Below the pieces are notes generated by a model that saw only the letters and a list, made by a program, of their open reading frames with translations, had not been told where the DNA came from and made no database searches. DNA of 64,000 bases from Bisbaumannia pacifica (GTDB taxonomy: Bacteria; Pseudomonadota; Gammaproteobacteria; Pseudomonadales; Halomonadaceae), in assembly GCF_007989625.1 (NCBI RefSeq), contig NZ_BJUK01000002.1, positions 1 through 64,000 on the forward strand, given 5' to 3'. The position numbers and the translations under genes are program-made. How positions within the stretch are numbered: position 1 is the first letter of the stretch; each line of letters begins with the position of its first letter. Below, in pieces: positions 15,712-26,328 of the stretch.

Positions 15712-16809
15712 GCGTAGGGCCCGCTCCAGGATCCTTAGCCGCCCGGGCGCCAGGGCGTCCTCCACTGCGGTGATGCGCAGGATGTGCCCCAAGGCCGGGT
15801 GATTGGGGCGGGCGATCAGTCGGCCCGCCTCCAGCAACTGGCGATTGACGCTTTCGGCCAGCTCGGCATCGGCCAGGCGAATGCCGATAAAGTTGGTGGC
15901 GCTCGGCAGCACCTCGGCGCCGAGGGCGCGGAAATGCTCGGCGAGACGCTCGCGGCGGGCCTTGACCGCGGCGATATGGGCGGCTACCTCCTCCGGGTGA
16001 TCCAGCACCACCTCGGCGGCGGCCTGGCTCAGGGTCGAGACCGCGTAGTGGATGCGCACCTTCATCAGCAAGGCCAGGGTCTCGGCCTCGGCGATGGCAT
16101 AGCCGACCCGCAGCCCCGCCAGGCCGTGGGCCTTGGAGAGGGTGCGCAGGCGCACCACCCCGGGCAGGGCCTGGTTCAACTCGGGCGCCTCGGCGTCGTC
16201 GCGGAAGTCGTGATAGGCCTCGTCGAGCAGCAGCCAGCACTCCTCGGGCAGGCGGGCGCGCAGGGTGCGGATGGCCTCGTCGTCGTGGAGGTGGCCACTG
16301 GGGTTGTCCGGGTTGGCCAGGTAGACCAGGCGTGCCTGGGTGTCATGGGCCGCCGCGATCAATGCCTCCAGGTCCGGGGCCAGTACGCCCGGCGCCTCCC
16401 GATAGGCCACCTCGTGCAGATCGAGCCCCTGACCCTGGGCGAAATAGCCGAAGGTGGGGTAGGTGCCGGCGGTGGTCACCACCGTCTCACCGGCGCTCAC
16501 CAGGCCGCGCAGCGCCAGGGCGATCAGGCTGTCGGCGCCGGCATCCACCAGCAGTTGCTCCAGCGGCATGCCGCGTTGCTCGGCGAGGCGTTGGCGGATG
16601 CCCAGGGCCTCCGCATCGCCATAGCAGTAGACGTGCTCCGCGAGGGCATCGCCGAAGTGTTCGCGCAGCGCCCGATGAGGCATATCGAGGCCCTCGTTGG
16701 AGCCCAGGCGGTGGGGAATCTCCCGACCCAGGCGCCGCTCCAGGACCTTGATGCCGGGGAAGGGGTTGGTCGGGCCGGAACCCGTCAGATGCTGGGGAAA
16801 GCGGGGCAT
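15709..16809 (-). CDS. HisC-like pyridoxal-phosphate aminotransferase (class I/II)
   Basis: A 366-residue fold-type I PLP aminotransferase resembling histidinol-phosphate aminotransferase. It has RLGSNEGLDMPHRALREHFG at the N-terminus, DAGADSLIALALRGLVSAGE, YLANPDNPSGHLHDDEAIR, LLLDEAYHDF, and the PLP lysine in RTLSKAHGLAGLRVGYAIAE near residue 225. SNEG and DNPSG are as in HisC; whether it serves histidine synthesis cannot be told because no his genes are adjacent. The ATG is at 16809. The stop codon is formed by the terminal CTAG of a repeat element. Confidence 0.82.
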   Translation of the reverse strand: MPRFPQHLTGSGPTNPFPGIKVLERRLGREIPHRLGSNEGLDMPHRALREHFGDALAEHVYCYGDAEALGIRQRLAEQRGMPLEQLLVDAGADSLIALALRGLVSAGETVVTTAGTYPTFGYFAQGQGLDLHEVAYREAPGVLAPDLEALIAAAHDTQARLVYLANPDNPSGHLHDDEAIRTLRARLPEECWLLLDEAYHDFRDDAEAPELNQALPGVVRLRTLSKAHGLAGLRVGYAIAEAETLALLMKVRIHYAVSTLSQAAAEVVLDHPEEVAAHIAAVKARRERLAEHFRALGAEVLPSATNFIGIRLADAELAESVNRQLLEAGRLIARPNHPALGHILRITAVEDALAPGRLRILERALR

Positions 16810-16877
16810 AGCTCAGCCTTGTTGCCGAAAAGCGATGGCCCCATGGTGCCATAACCGGGCGGGGATGGGGGCCTGCT

Positions 16878-17000
16878 GGGGCGCCTGCGGCGCCAATCGT
16901 TCGGGAAACCCGAACTCCCACAACACCAGTGGCCACCCATACCGTGGGAGCGCGGATTTCGACGGTCCGACGCTTCGGCGATATCGCCCGAAGGGCGATC
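16878..17000. repeat. REP-like palindromic cluster
   Basis: Contains GGGCGCCTGCGGCGCC-AATCG, an inverted CTCCCAC ... GTGGGAGCG pair and ATCGCCC-GAAGGGCGAT. The same modules recur at 17821, 51427 and 56359. It lies between the HisC-like and trmJ genes and is non-coding. Confidence 0.65.
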
Positions 17001-17023
17001 CTGGTGTCGGCGTCGGTGGGATT

Positions 17024-17743
17024 CTACGGCTCCAGCGACGCCAGCAGCCCGCGCAGCAGGGAGAGCTCCTTGCGGTTGGGCTGGGCGCGGGCGAACAGCG
17101 CCTGCAGGTGCTGTTCGGTGCGGGCGTGGGGCTGGGTGATAAAGCCGCTGGCCTGCATCACCCGGGCGAGGTGGGCATGGAAGTGCGCCAGTTCCTCGCG
17201 GCTCGGCTGGCGCTCCTGGGTGGGGCGAGGGGGCACATAGCCGCTCTCCGGCCGCCGGCGCCAGGCCTTGAAGACCTCATAGGCCAGCACCTGCACCGCC
17301 TGGGAGAGATTGAGGATGCCGTAGTCCGGGTTGGCGGGAATGCTCACCTGATGGCTGCAGCAGCGGATCTCGTCGTTGGTCAGGCCGAAGCGCTCGCGGC
17401 CGAAGACCAGCGCCACCGGGTCGTGCTCGGCCTGGGTGACCAGGTCGCGAGCCATGGCGTCCGGCTCGTCGTAGTGGGGCAGCGGCTGGTTACGCAACCG
17501 GGCGCTGGCGCCTACCACCTGCACGCAGTCCGTGACCGCCGCCTCCAGGGACTCCACCACCCGGGCGGATTCGACGATATCCTCGGCGCCGGCGGCCAGC
17601 CGGCTCGCCTCCGGGTCGGGAAACTGGCGGGGATTGACCAGCACCAGGTCCGTCAGCCCCATGGTCTTCATGGCCCGGGCCGAGGCACCGATATTGCCGG
17701 GGTGGTAGGTCTGGACGAGGACGACGCGAAGATTGGCGAGCAT
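17024..17743 (-). CDS. trmJ: tRNA (Cm32/Um32) methyltransferase TrmJ
   Basis: SPOUT-class RNA methyltransferase of 239 residues. The N-terminal VRVVLVQTYHPGNIGASARA-type motif, MKTMGLTDLVLVNPRQFPDP, ALVFGRERFGLTNDEIRCCS and IPANPDYGILNLSQAVQVLA match TrmJ, which 2'-O-methylates position 32 of several tRNAs using SAM. The knot motif FGRERFGL and the NLSQAV loop are intact. The C-terminal ~80 residues form the TrmJ dimer extension. It is a single gene flanked by palindromic repeats. Confidence 0.9.
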   Translation of the reverse strand: MLANLRVVLVQTYHPGNIGASARAMKTMGLTDLVLVNPRQFPDPEASRLAAGAEDIVESARVVESLEAAVTDCVQVVGASARLRNQPLPHYDEPDAMARDLVTQAEHDPVALVFGRERFGLTNDEIRCCSHQVSIPANPDYGILNLSQAVQVLAYEVFKAWRRRPESGYVPPRPTQERQPSREELAHFHAHLARVMQASGFITQPHARTEQHLQALFARAQPNRKELSLLRGLLASLEP

Positions 17744-17820
17744 GGCAGAGTGGCACCGGTGATCAAAAACAGGCGGCAGAGTCTAGCACGGTGATAGGGG
17801 GAAGGCTGGCGTCTTCCCCA

Positions 17821-17845
17821 AGGGCGCCTGCGGCGCCAATCGTTT
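17821..17845. repeat. REP-like palindrome GGGCGCC-TGC-GGCGCC-AATCG
   Basis: Copy of the GGCGCC/GGCGCC module also seen at 16878 and, in reverse orientation, at 56400. It lies between trmJ and the hepT stop and can form a short hairpin. Confidence 0.6.
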
Positions 17846-18282
17846 TAGCCATGGTCCGATGGTTCGTCGATTCCGCCTATCTCAGCCATCAGATAATCAC
17901 GAATAAAGTGGTGCTTTCTTTCGGCAACCAGACCGAGCACGACCTCGATATCCAGATTCAGGTAGTCGTGGACGATACGGTTCCGCAGCCCGATCACGGC
18001 GTTCCAGATCGGCAGGTCGGCGGAGTCTACTCGGCCGTGAATCGATAGGCTCTTGAAGGCATCGTAGGCGGAGACCGGCACGGGTTGATTCATGGCCTTG
18101 AGGGTATGTTTCGCCTTGCCGATGGCATTTTCGCTGAGCACTTGCAGGCTGTGCAGGACCCCATTCTCCTCCAGCGGGCTCAGGGCGCGCCCTTGATCCA
18201 ACAAGGTCGCGGCCTGATCCAGGACGGCACTCTGTCGTGCTGCCAACTGGCGGGTTTCCGCCAGATAAAGATCAAGCCGCAT
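17845..18282 (-). CDS. hepT: HepT-like toxin (DUF86, HEPN RNase)
   Basis: A 145-residue helical protein of the HepT/DUF86 HEPN group. The ribonuclease/AMPylation motif Rx4-6HxY is visible as IGLRNRIVHDYLNLD near residue 110. These toxins cleave RNA and are blocked when their partner MntA adds AMP to the Tyr of this motif. I start at the ATG at 18282, which overlaps the antitoxin 3' end by 11 nt. The longer frame to 18315 has a leader without family similarity. Antitoxin-first order fits the type VII system. Confidence 0.82.
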   Translation of the reverse strand: MRLDLYLAETRQLAARQSAVLDQAATLLDQGRALSPLEENGVLHSLQVLSENAIGKAKHTLKAMNQPVPVSAYDAFKSLSIHGRVDSADLPIWNAVIGLRNRIVHDYLNLDIEVVLGLVAERKHHFIRDYLMAEIGGIDEPSDHG

Positions 18283-18667
18283 ACTCTTGCTCCAGATACC
18301 AATGCTCGAGGTCATGCCAGGTACGACTCAAGAAGCGCATCCATGGCAGGTCGTCCTCTCCGGCCAAGGGAATGCCTTCTTCGGCAACTACGGCGCGAAT
18401 CGTCAGGTTGGCCCGCTTCAGGTCGATAATATCGATGGTGTCCGGCTCACAGGCCAAGTGCTGAGCCAGGACGGATTTGAGACGCTCATTGCGTGACAAG
18501 GTCTCCAGTGCCGATGTGTTGTTATTTTTCCACTGGACGGCGATATCCCAGTCACTGTCCGGCCGCGCATCATCCCTGGCGCGGCTACCGATCAAGGTCG
18601 CGAAATCAAGGCCGTCGATAATCGAGAGGGCATGGCGCAGCGCTACCAGAGATTCCTGCATGGCCAT
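18272..18667 (-). CDS. mntA: MntA-like nucleotidyltransferase antitoxin
   Basis: Minimal nucleotidyltransferase of 131 residues. The GSX10DXD active site is intact: GSRARDDARPDSDWD at residues 27-41, with a further Asp in IDIIDLKRANLTIRA near residue 82. MntA antitoxins transfer AMP to the HepT toxin. A second Met at residue 3 is an equally possible start. It is the first gene of the mntA-hepT pair; no autoregulatory operator was recognised upstream. Confidence 0.82.
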   Translation of the reverse strand: MAMQESLVALRHALSIIDGLDFATLIGSRARDDARPDSDWDIAVQWKNNNTSALETLSRNERLKSVLAQHLACEPDTIDIIDLKRANLTIRAVVAEEGIPLAGEDDLPWMRFLSRTWHDLEHWYLEQEYAA

Positions 18668-18751
18668 CGTGGCTCCTTGGACCGCCTATCGATATCCCCA
18701 TTGTCGGTGGCGTCCACCGGAGTGGCAACCGTCGGTTGTGGATTCAACCTA

Positions 18752-19321
18752 TCAGTGCCGTGACAGCCGGGTCAGGCTGGCGGGGGCTAGGGGCGGTCGG
18801 TCGCGGTGCTCGCTTAGCGGCCGCCCTTCCAGGGCGGTGAGCAGGATCTGCAGGGGGTCGCCGTGGCTGACCAGCAGCAATGTCTGGTCGGCGTGGCGGC
18901 GCTCCAGCTCGTCGATCACCGCGGTCAGGCGTGCGGCCACCTGGGCGACGCTCTCCACCCCGGCGTGGCGGTGGGTCGGGTCTCGGGCGTCCCGGGCCCA
19001 GACCTCAGCGTAGTGGCCGTCGTCCTTGCCCTCGAAAGCGGCGAAGTGGCGTTCCCGCAACCCCGGGTGCGGAGTCAGCGCCAGGCCGAAGTGGTCGGCC
19101 AGGCGCTGGGCGGTCTGGGTGGTGCGTAGGAAATCGGAGTGGTAGATGGCGTCCGGGGCCGGGTCCTGCCAGGCGTCGATACAGGCCGCCAACTGGGCCT
19201 CGCCGCGGGCCGAGAGGCCGAAGCCGGCGACCCCGCGGACGGGGTCGCTGACGATGAGTCCCGCGGCATTGGCCTGGCTATGGCCGTGGCGCATCAGCAG
19301 ATAGCGGTTGGCGAGCGGCAT
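18752..19321 (-). CDS. Histidine phosphatase family protein
   Basis: A 189-residue member of the phosphoglycerate-mutase-like histidine phosphatase superfamily. The catalytic RHG is in LLMRHGHSQANA at the N-terminus, with the second Arg in SDFLRTTQTAQRLADHF, the Glu in RERHFAAFEGK and the second His in LLLVSHGDPLQILL. It is a soluble, short, single-domain form. It lies 9 bp downstream of phnE on the same strand, so it seems to be the last gene of the phosphonate-uptake operon, perhaps releasing phosphate from an imported or derived ester. Substrate unknown. Confidence 0.82.
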   Translation of the reverse strand: MPLANRYLLMRHGHSQANAAGLIVSDPVRGVAGFGLSARGEAQLAACIDAWQDPAPDAIYHSDFLRTTQTAQRLADHFGLALTPHPGLRERHFAAFEGKDDGHYAEVWARDARDPTHRHAGVESVAQVAARLTAVIDELERRHADQTLLLVSHGDPLQILLTALEGRPLSEHRDRPPLAPASLTRLSRH

Positions 19322-19330
19322 GGATAACTC

Positions 19331-20149
19331 CTAGATCAGGCGCTTGCGGATCTGCACCACGAGCAGCTCGATCAGCAGCACCACGGCGAAGATGGTCAGC
19401 AGGGCGGTGGCTACCTTGGGCCACTGGAAGAGGTTCATGGCGTCGTTGAGGACCACGCCGATGCCCCCGGCGCCGACCAGGCCGAGCACCGCCGACTCGC
19501 GCACGTTAATGTCCCAGCGGAACAGTACCACGCTGTAGAAGGCCGGCTTGGCCTGGGGCCAGTAGGCCTTGAGCAGCACCGCCAGCGGCGAGGCGCCGGT
19601 GGCGCGTAGCGCCTCCACGGTGTCCATGTTGACCTCCTCCAGGGCCTCGGAGAAGAGCTTGCCGACGAAGCCCACCGAGCGCAAGGCCACCGCCAGCACC
19701 CCGGCCAGCACCCCGGGGCCGAACACCGCCACGAAGAGCAGTGCCCAGACCAGGGAGTTCACCGAGCGCGAGGCCACCAGGAAGAACTTGGCGACCCAGT
19801 TGAGCCAGGCGGAGGGGGTGATATTGCGTGCGTTGAGCAGTGCCAGGGGCACCGCCAGCAGCAGGCTGAGCAGGGTGCCGAGGGTGGCGATATGCAGGGT
19901 CTCGAGCATGGCGCCATGGATCGTGGCCGGGTAGGCGGCCAGGTCGAGGGGCCACATGCGCCGGAACATGTCCGCCATCTGCTGGGGGGCGTCGTAGAGG
20001 AACTCGGGGATGATCTCCACGGTGCGCAGCGAGGCGATAAAGGCGGCCACCACCACCAGGTAAACCAGGTAGCGGGCGCTGCGCTCCAGGGGCGTGAAGC
20101 GCTGCCAGCGGCGGCTGTCTTGGGGCTTGGTGACGATGGATGCGCTCAT
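19331..20149 (-). CDS. phnE: Phosphonate-type ABC transporter permease PhnE (second copy)
   Basis: Inner membrane permease of 272 residues with about six helices. The PhnE/BPD signature is GKLFSEALEEVNMDTVEALRATGASPLAVL near residues 160-190, and RESAVLGLVGAGGIGVVLND closes the coupling region. It overlaps the upstream phnE paralogue by 4 nt (ATGA). Two permeases suggest a heterodimer served by the single ATPase PhnC. Confidence 0.9.
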   Translation of the reverse strand: MSASIVTKPQDSRRWQRFTPLERSARYLVYLVVVAAFIASLRTVEIIPEFLYDAPQQMADMFRRMWPLDLAAYPATIHGAMLETLHIATLGTLLSLLLAVPLALLNARNITPSAWLNWVAKFFLVASRSVNSLVWALLFVAVFGPGVLAGVLAVALRSVGFVGKLFSEALEEVNMDTVEALRATGASPLAVLLKAYWPQAKPAFYSVVLFRWDINVRESAVLGLVGAGGIGVVLNDAMNLFQWPKVATALLTIFAVVLLIELLVVQIRKRLI

Positions 20150-20958
20150 TGGAAGACCCTCCGCACGGTGTTGGACAGTGCCTCACCGACCAGGATCAGG
20201 GCGATGATGGTGATCAGGATGGCGGTGACGAAGTCGTAGTCGAAGCGCTGGAAGGCGGAGAAGAGGGTGCCGCCCAGGCCGCCGGCGCCGACGATGCCGA
20301 CCATGGTGGAGTTCCGCAGGTTGGAATCGAGCTGGTACATGGAGAAGCCGATAAAGCGCGAGAAGACCTGGGGCAGCACCCCGAAGAGGATGATGCTGGC
20401 GAAGCCGGCGCCGGTAGCGCGAATCGCCTCCACTTGCTTCAGCGAGATCTCCTCGATGGCCTCGGCGAACAGCTTGGCGATGAAACCGATGGAGGCCACG
20501 ATCAGCGTCAGGATACCGGCCAGCGCGCCGAAGCCCACCGCCTTGACGAAGAGGATGGCGATGATTACCGGGTGGAAGGTACGGCACAGGGCGATAAACA
20601 CCCGCATCGGCGCGCTGACCAGATTGGGCATCAGGTTGCGGGCGGCCAGCAGGCCCACGAACAGCGAGATCGCGATGCCCACCACGCTGGCGATGATGGC
20701 GATCTGCAGGCTCTCGATCAGGTCGCTCAGCAGCAGCTCCCAGCGCGCGAAGTTGGCGGGAAAGAGTCGCCCCAGCAGTTCGCCGCCCTGGTCGATCCCT
20801 ACCAGGAAGCGCGCCCAGGTCAGGTCGAGGGTGGTGACCGCGTAGACCAGGTAGAGCACGAGGCCGGCCCACAGGGCGCGGCTGCCCCAGCTGGTACGGA
20901 AGGGGTGGGCGCGCTCTGGGTCGCTGGCCCGGGGGGAGGTGTGGTTCAGCTCAGCCAT
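20146..20958 (-). CDS. phnE: Phosphonate-type ABC transporter permease PhnE (first copy)
   Basis: Permease of 270 residues, about six transmembrane helices. Landmarks are [40 protein letters not shown], the EAA-like [20 protein letters not shown] near residue 165 and [20 protein letters not shown]. It starts inside the phnC 3' end (13-nt overlap) and ends on the start of the second phnE, so phnC-phnE-phnE are tightly coupled. Confidence 0.9.
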   Translation of the reverse strand: MAELNHTSPRASDPERAHPFRTSWGSRALWAGLVLYLVYAVTTLDLTWARFLVGIDQGGELLGRLFPANFARWELLLSDLIESLQIAIIASVVGIAISLFVGLLAARNLMPNLVSAPMRVFIALCRTFHPVIIAILFVKAVGFGALAGILTLIVASIGFIAKLFAEAIEEISLKQVEAIRATGAGFASIILFGVLPQVFSRFIGFSMYQLDSNLRNSTMVGIVGAGGLGGTLFSAFQRFDYDFVTAILITIIALILVGEALSNTVRRVFQ

Positions 20959-21701
20959 GATTCCCCCCCGTAGATGCGCTTGAGGTGGTCGTCGGTGATG
21001 CCGTCCGGGGCGCCGTCATAGACCACTTCGCCGCCGCTCATGCCGATCATGCGCTTGGCGAAGCGCCGCGCCAGGTTGACGTCGTGGATATTGACCAGGG
21101 TGGGGATGCCCTTGTCGTTGGCCAGGGTGGTGAGCAGTTCCATGATCTCCACCGAGGTCTTGGGGTCGAGCGACGAGGTGGGCTCGTCGGCCAGCAATAC
21201 CACCGGGTCCTGCATCAGCGCCCGGGCAATGCCGACTCGCTGGCGCTGGCCCCCGGAGAGGGCATCGGCGCGCTGCTTGGCGAAGTCGCCGAGGCCGACG
21301 AAGTCGAGCAGGTCGAAGGCGCGCCGGATGTCCTCGGCGGCGAACTGGCGCCGCCAGGCCTTCCAGGCGGACATGTAGCCGAGGCGCCCGGTCAGCACGT
21401 TCTCCAGCACCGTGAGGCGTTCCACCAGGTTGTACTCTTGGAAGACCATGCCCACCTGGCGGCGCAGTTCGCGCAGCGGGCGGCCCTGGACCGCGGCCAC
21501 GTCATCGCCGCGGAACAGGATGCTGCCGCCGGAGGGCTTGATCAGGCGGTTGATGCAGCGCAAGAGGGTGCTCTTGCCGGTACCGGAGGGGCCGATGATG
21601 GCCACGATGCCGGGCTCGTCGATGGTGATATTGATATCGCGCAGGATCGGCGTGTCGGCCACATAGGCGTGGTGCAGGCCGCGAATCACGAGATCGCTCA
21701 T
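20946..21701 (-). CDS. phnC: Phosphonate ABC transporter ATP-binding protein PhnC
   Basis: ABC ATPase of 251 residues with all motifs: Walker [14 protein letters not shown] near residue 38, Q-loop [20 protein letters not shown], signature [16 protein letters not shown] near residue 150, Walker [15 protein letters not shown] and the switch His in [29 protein letters not shown] is typical of PhnC. It follows phnD by 78 bp and precedes the two permeases. Confidence 0.93.
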   Translation of the reverse strand: MSDLVIRGLHHAYVADTPILRDINITIDEPGIVAIIGPSGTGKSTLLRCINRLIKPSGGSILFRGDDVAAVQGRPLRELRRQVGMVFQEYNLVERLTVLENVLTGRLGYMSAWKAWRRQFAAEDIRRAFDLLDFVGLGDFAKQRADALSGGQRQRVGIARALMQDPVVLLADEPTSSLDPKTSVEIMELLTTLANDKGIPTLVNIHDVNLARRFAKRMIGMSGGEVVYDGAPDGITDDHLKRIYGGESWLS

Positions 21702-21779
21702 AGGGGGCTTCCTTCGGGCAAGAGGGGGCCGTCAGGCGGCCACAGTGGCCGCCTGGCTGGGGTCTCGAGAGGACTCGGG

Positions 21780-22784
21780 TTACTCGCGGGCCGCGGCGGC
21801 CTCGCGCTCGGCCAGTTGCTGCAGGCCGCGCTCGGTGTAGGCGGTGCCGGTGGCGTGGGCGATATCGCGGATCACCTGCCAGTCCTGCTGGTAGGTGATG
21901 GGGTAGAAGCGGTCGGCGCCGTCGAAGGTCTCCTGCATCTCCTCGGGGAAGCGGTAGCTGAAGAAGGCCTCCTCGATCTGCTCCACCAGCTCCGGGTTCA
22001 GGTCATGGGCATAGCCGAAGGCCGAGGTGGGGAAGCGGTCGCTGGTGTAGATGATGCGGAACTCGTCGGCCTCGACGCGGCCCGCCTCGACCATGCGATC
22101 GAAGACATCGGAGGCCACCGGGGCGGCGTCGTAGTCGCCGGAGAGCACGCCCATCACCGATTGGTCGTGCTTGCCGGAGTAGACCACCTGGTAATCCTCG
22201 TCCGGGGTCAGCCCCATGCCGGGGAAGAGCGCCCGGGGCGCCAGGTTGCCGGAGTTGGAGGAGACCGAGGTATGGGCCACGGTGCGCCCCTCGAGATCCG
22301 CCATCGACTCGATATCGCTGTCGGCGCGGACGATGGTGATCAGGTTGTAGCCCTGGAACTGGTCCTCGTAGCCCTTGACGGCGATGGGCACATAGCCGGC
22401 CAGGTTCACCGCGTAGCCGGTGGGGCCGGTGGAGAAGCCGGCGATATGCAGGCGCCCGGAGCGCATCGCCTCCACCTGGGCGGAGTTGGAGTGCACGCTG
22501 TAGTAGACCACCCGCCGGCCGGTGGCCTCGGAGAGGTGTTCCTGGAAATCGGCGAAGGCGTCCTGATAGACCGCCGGGTCTTCCACCGGGGTATAGGTGA
22601 AGACCAGGGTGCTGGGGTCGCGCCAGCGGCTCTCGTCGCTGGGCGTGTCGGCGACCATGTCCTGGTTGTCGTCGCAGTAGATATCGTCCAGGGCGCCGCG
22701 GTGGCCGCACTCCTCGGCGAGGACGGGGCCGGCGACGGCCAGCAGCAGGGCACCGGAGCAGGCGAGGGCGGATCGGATCATCAT
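21780..22784 (-). CDS. phnD: Phosphate/phosphite/phosphonate ABC transporter binding protein PhnD
   Basis: Periplasmic binding protein of 334 residues. A signal peptide (MMIRSALACSGALLLAVAGP, then VLAEECGH) opens the protein. The body has LVFTYTPVEDPAVYQDAFAD, YYSVHSNSAQVEAMRSGRLH, IAGFSTGPTGYAVNLAGYVP and GRTVAHTSVSSNSGNLAPRA, the SxxSxS-type oxyanion loop of PhnD/PtxB proteins. The ATG at 22784 has AAGGA 10 nt upstream; the ATG at 22805 has no ribosome site. A strong sigma-54 promoter lies about 95 bp upstream. The ligand could be a phosphonate, phosphite or a phosphate ester. Confidence 0.88.
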   Translation of the reverse strand: MMIRSALACSGALLLAVAGPVLAEECGHRGALDDIYCDDNQDMVADTPSDESRWRDPSTLVFTYTPVEDPAVYQDAFADFQEHLSEATGRRVVYYSVHSNSAQVEAMRSGRLHIAGFSTGPTGYAVNLAGYVPIAVKGYEDQFQGYNLITIVRADSDIESMADLEGRTVAHTSVSSNSGNLAPRALFPGMGLTPDEDYQVVYSGKHDQSVMGVLSGDYDAAPVASDVFDRMVEAGRVEADEFRIIYTSDRFPTSAFGYAHDLNPELVEQIEEAFFSYRFPEEMQETFDGADRFYPITYQQDWQVIRDIAHATGTAYTERGLQQLAEREAAAARE

Positions 22785-22876
22785 GATATGGGCATCCTTG
22801 AGCATGGCGTTATTGATGTTGTTGTTGCCCGCCGCGAAGGCGTGGCAGGACCACCTCGTGTGGCTGTTATCTCCTT

Positions 22877-22893
22877 AGCAAGGGGGATGCCAA
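22877..22893 (-). promoter_or_regulatory. Sigma-54 (-24/-12) promoter for the phn operon
   Basis: Minus-strand TTGGCATCCCCCTTGCT fits YTGGCAC-N5-TTGCW with correct GG-N10-GC spacing. It lies upstream of phnD and downstream of a gene for a sigma-54 activator, which makes a chance match unlikely. The predicted leader is about 80 nt. Confidence 0.72.
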
Positions 22894-22966
22894 CTCGGTG
22901 CATCGGCACGCAGAGCGCCCCATGCCGGGGCATTCGCCCTGCCTGGCGCCCAATTCCGCACCCACG

Positions 22967-22986
22967 TTGGGACACTAATGACCCAA
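22967..22986. promoter_or_regulatory. Candidate activator site (inverted repeat TTGGG-N10-CCCAA)
   Basis: Perfect 5-bp inverted repeat with a 10-nt spacer, about 85 bp upstream of the sigma-54 promoter, the usual position for an enhancer-binding protein. A second repeat GCCCC-N5-GGGGC lies at 22917-22931. Either could bind the adjacent response regulator; this is only positional evidence. Confidence 0.35.
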
Positions 22987-23003
22987 AGACGGGGGCGCCC
23001 GGG

Positions 23004-24351
<1,348 letters not shown>

Positions 24352-24380
<29 letters not shown>

Positions 24381-26301
24381 GGTGGCTTCTTGTGGTGGGG
24401 TCGGTCGGGGCGCTGGCGGCCGGTAGCCAGAGCTCGAAACGGGTCCCGTCGGGGCCGGTCTCGGCGAGGCGAATCTGGCCGCCGAAGTCCTGCAGGATGT
24501 TGTAACTGATCGAGAGCCCCAGGCCCAGGCCCTTGCCCTCGGCCTTGGTGGTGAAGTAGGGGTCGAAGATATGCTCGCGGCGCTCGGCGGGGATGCCCTC
24601 GCCATTGTCGGCGACGCCGATCACCACCCAGGCCGGGTCGGCGGCCTGGGCCCAGCGCACGGTGATGCGTGGCGACGCCTGGCGCTGGGTGGCATCCAGG
24701 GCATTGGTCAGCAGGTTGACCAGCACCTGCTCCAGGCGAATCGGCTCGGCCAGCGCCCAGAGGTCGGCCGCGCCGCTCGGCTGCGGGCGACAATGGCCGG
24801 AGCGGGTCTGGGCCAGTTCGATGGATGCCGTGACGATGGGCGCCACCGCCACCGGGCCGACCCGGCTGTCGCTCTTGCGGGCGAAGCCGCGCAGGTGGCG
24901 GGTGATGCCGGCGGTCTTGTCGAGCAGGGTCGCCAGGCGTTCGAGCCCCGGCAGGGCGCGCTGGGGTTCGCCGCGCTCCAGCCAGCGCCCCAGGCTGTGG
25001 ACCTGGTGGCGCATGGCCGTCAACGGCTGGTTGATCTCGTGGGTGATGGCCACGCTGAGCTGGCCGAGGGCGGCCAGCTTGCCGGCCTGGATCAGCTCCT
25101 CCTGGGCCAGGCGCAGGCGCCGCTCGGCCTGCAGGCGCTCCTCGGTGGCCTGGGCCAGGGCGCGCCGCGAGCGCTCCGCCTGCTGGGCGGTCTGCTGGAA
25201 GTGGTGCAGGTCCCGGGCCATGGCCGCCACCTCGTCGCGCCCGCGGATCACCACCTCGGTCTCCAGCTGGCCGCTGGCCAGGGTGCGCATATTGCTCTGC
25301 AGGCGCTGCAGGCGGCGCAGGATATTGCGCCGCACATAGAACCAGGAGATGGCCGCCGCCAGCAGCAGGCTGACCAGCGATAGCCCGAAGGTGGCGGTAC
25401 TGGCGCGGGCCACCGCCTGGCTGGCCAGCTCGATATCCTGGCCGATGTCGCCATGCACCCGCCCCGTGTAGTGGGAGATCTGGGCCGCCAGCTGCTGGAT
25501 ATGCCGCTGGCTGTTGGTGACCAGGTAGCTCTCCTGGTAGCGCAGGTCCAGCGCCTCGTTCTTCAGCGCGAACAGCTCGCCCTCCCGGGAGGCCAGCCGC
25601 AGCAGCCGCGTCAGATCCCGCTGGGCCGAGTCGGGGAGGGGCGGCGTGCGGGCCAGCTCGTCGCGTATCGCCTGGCCCAGCGCTTCCAGGCGCAGGAAGG
25701 TGTAGTCCAGCTCGTTGAAGCTGGCATCGGTGTAGAGCTTCTCGGCCAGGGCCGCCAGGGAGTGGAGGTGCAGGCGCAGCGTGGCCCAGTCGCCACTGGC
25801 GGCATCGCCCAGGGCCTCGTCGATGCGCAGATAGAGCGGATGCAGCTCTAGGCGCCGCTGGTGGGCTTGCCAGTCGAGGCGTTCGCGGCGATCCACGTGG
25901 CGATGCAGCAGGCCGATGCTGTAGCGGATCTGGTCGCTGATCTCGACGAAGTAGCGGTTGTAGTCGGGGAGGTGGCCGACCCATTGCTGCATCTCGTCCA
26001 GGGTCTCGTCGAGGCGCGCGCGGGTCTGGGCCCGGGCATAGTTGGAGTCGCCGCCGGCCAACTGCGGCACCCGGGCGGTGAGCTGCTGGGTCAATTCATT
26101 GAGGCGTGCCGAGGCGTAGAGCGCCTCGATGCTCTCGGCGCGGATGCCCTCGAGGCGCGCCTCCAACTGCTGGCTGCTGCGAAAGGCCAGCCCCGCCGCC
26201 AGTAGCGTCATCGCCGCCACCAGGCCCAGCGCCAGGGCCAGGCGGGCGCTGATGCTGTCGGGGAGCAGGGTGCGAAGCAGGCGCTTGTACAAGACGGACA
26301 T
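24352..26301 (-). CDS. Sensor histidine kinase (DctB-like, HAMP)
   Basis: Membrane sensor kinase of 649 residues. One helix lies near residues 22-42 and another near 300-325, enclosing a ~255-residue helical periplasmic domain. HAMP follows (RRLQRLQSNMRTLASGQLET), then a short coiled coil. The HisKA H-box is SVAITHEINQPLTAMRHQVH, and the HATPase domain has N-box LVNLLTNALDATQR, G1 VIGVADNGEGIP and G2 GKGLGLGLSISYNILQDFGG. It overlaps the response-regulator gene, so they form one two-component system. The periplasmic domain has no recognised ligand; given the neighbouring operon, control of phosphonate-type uptake is likely. Confidence 0.9.
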
Positions 26302-26328
26302 CCTTGGCCGAGGGAGCCCCTCAGGATG

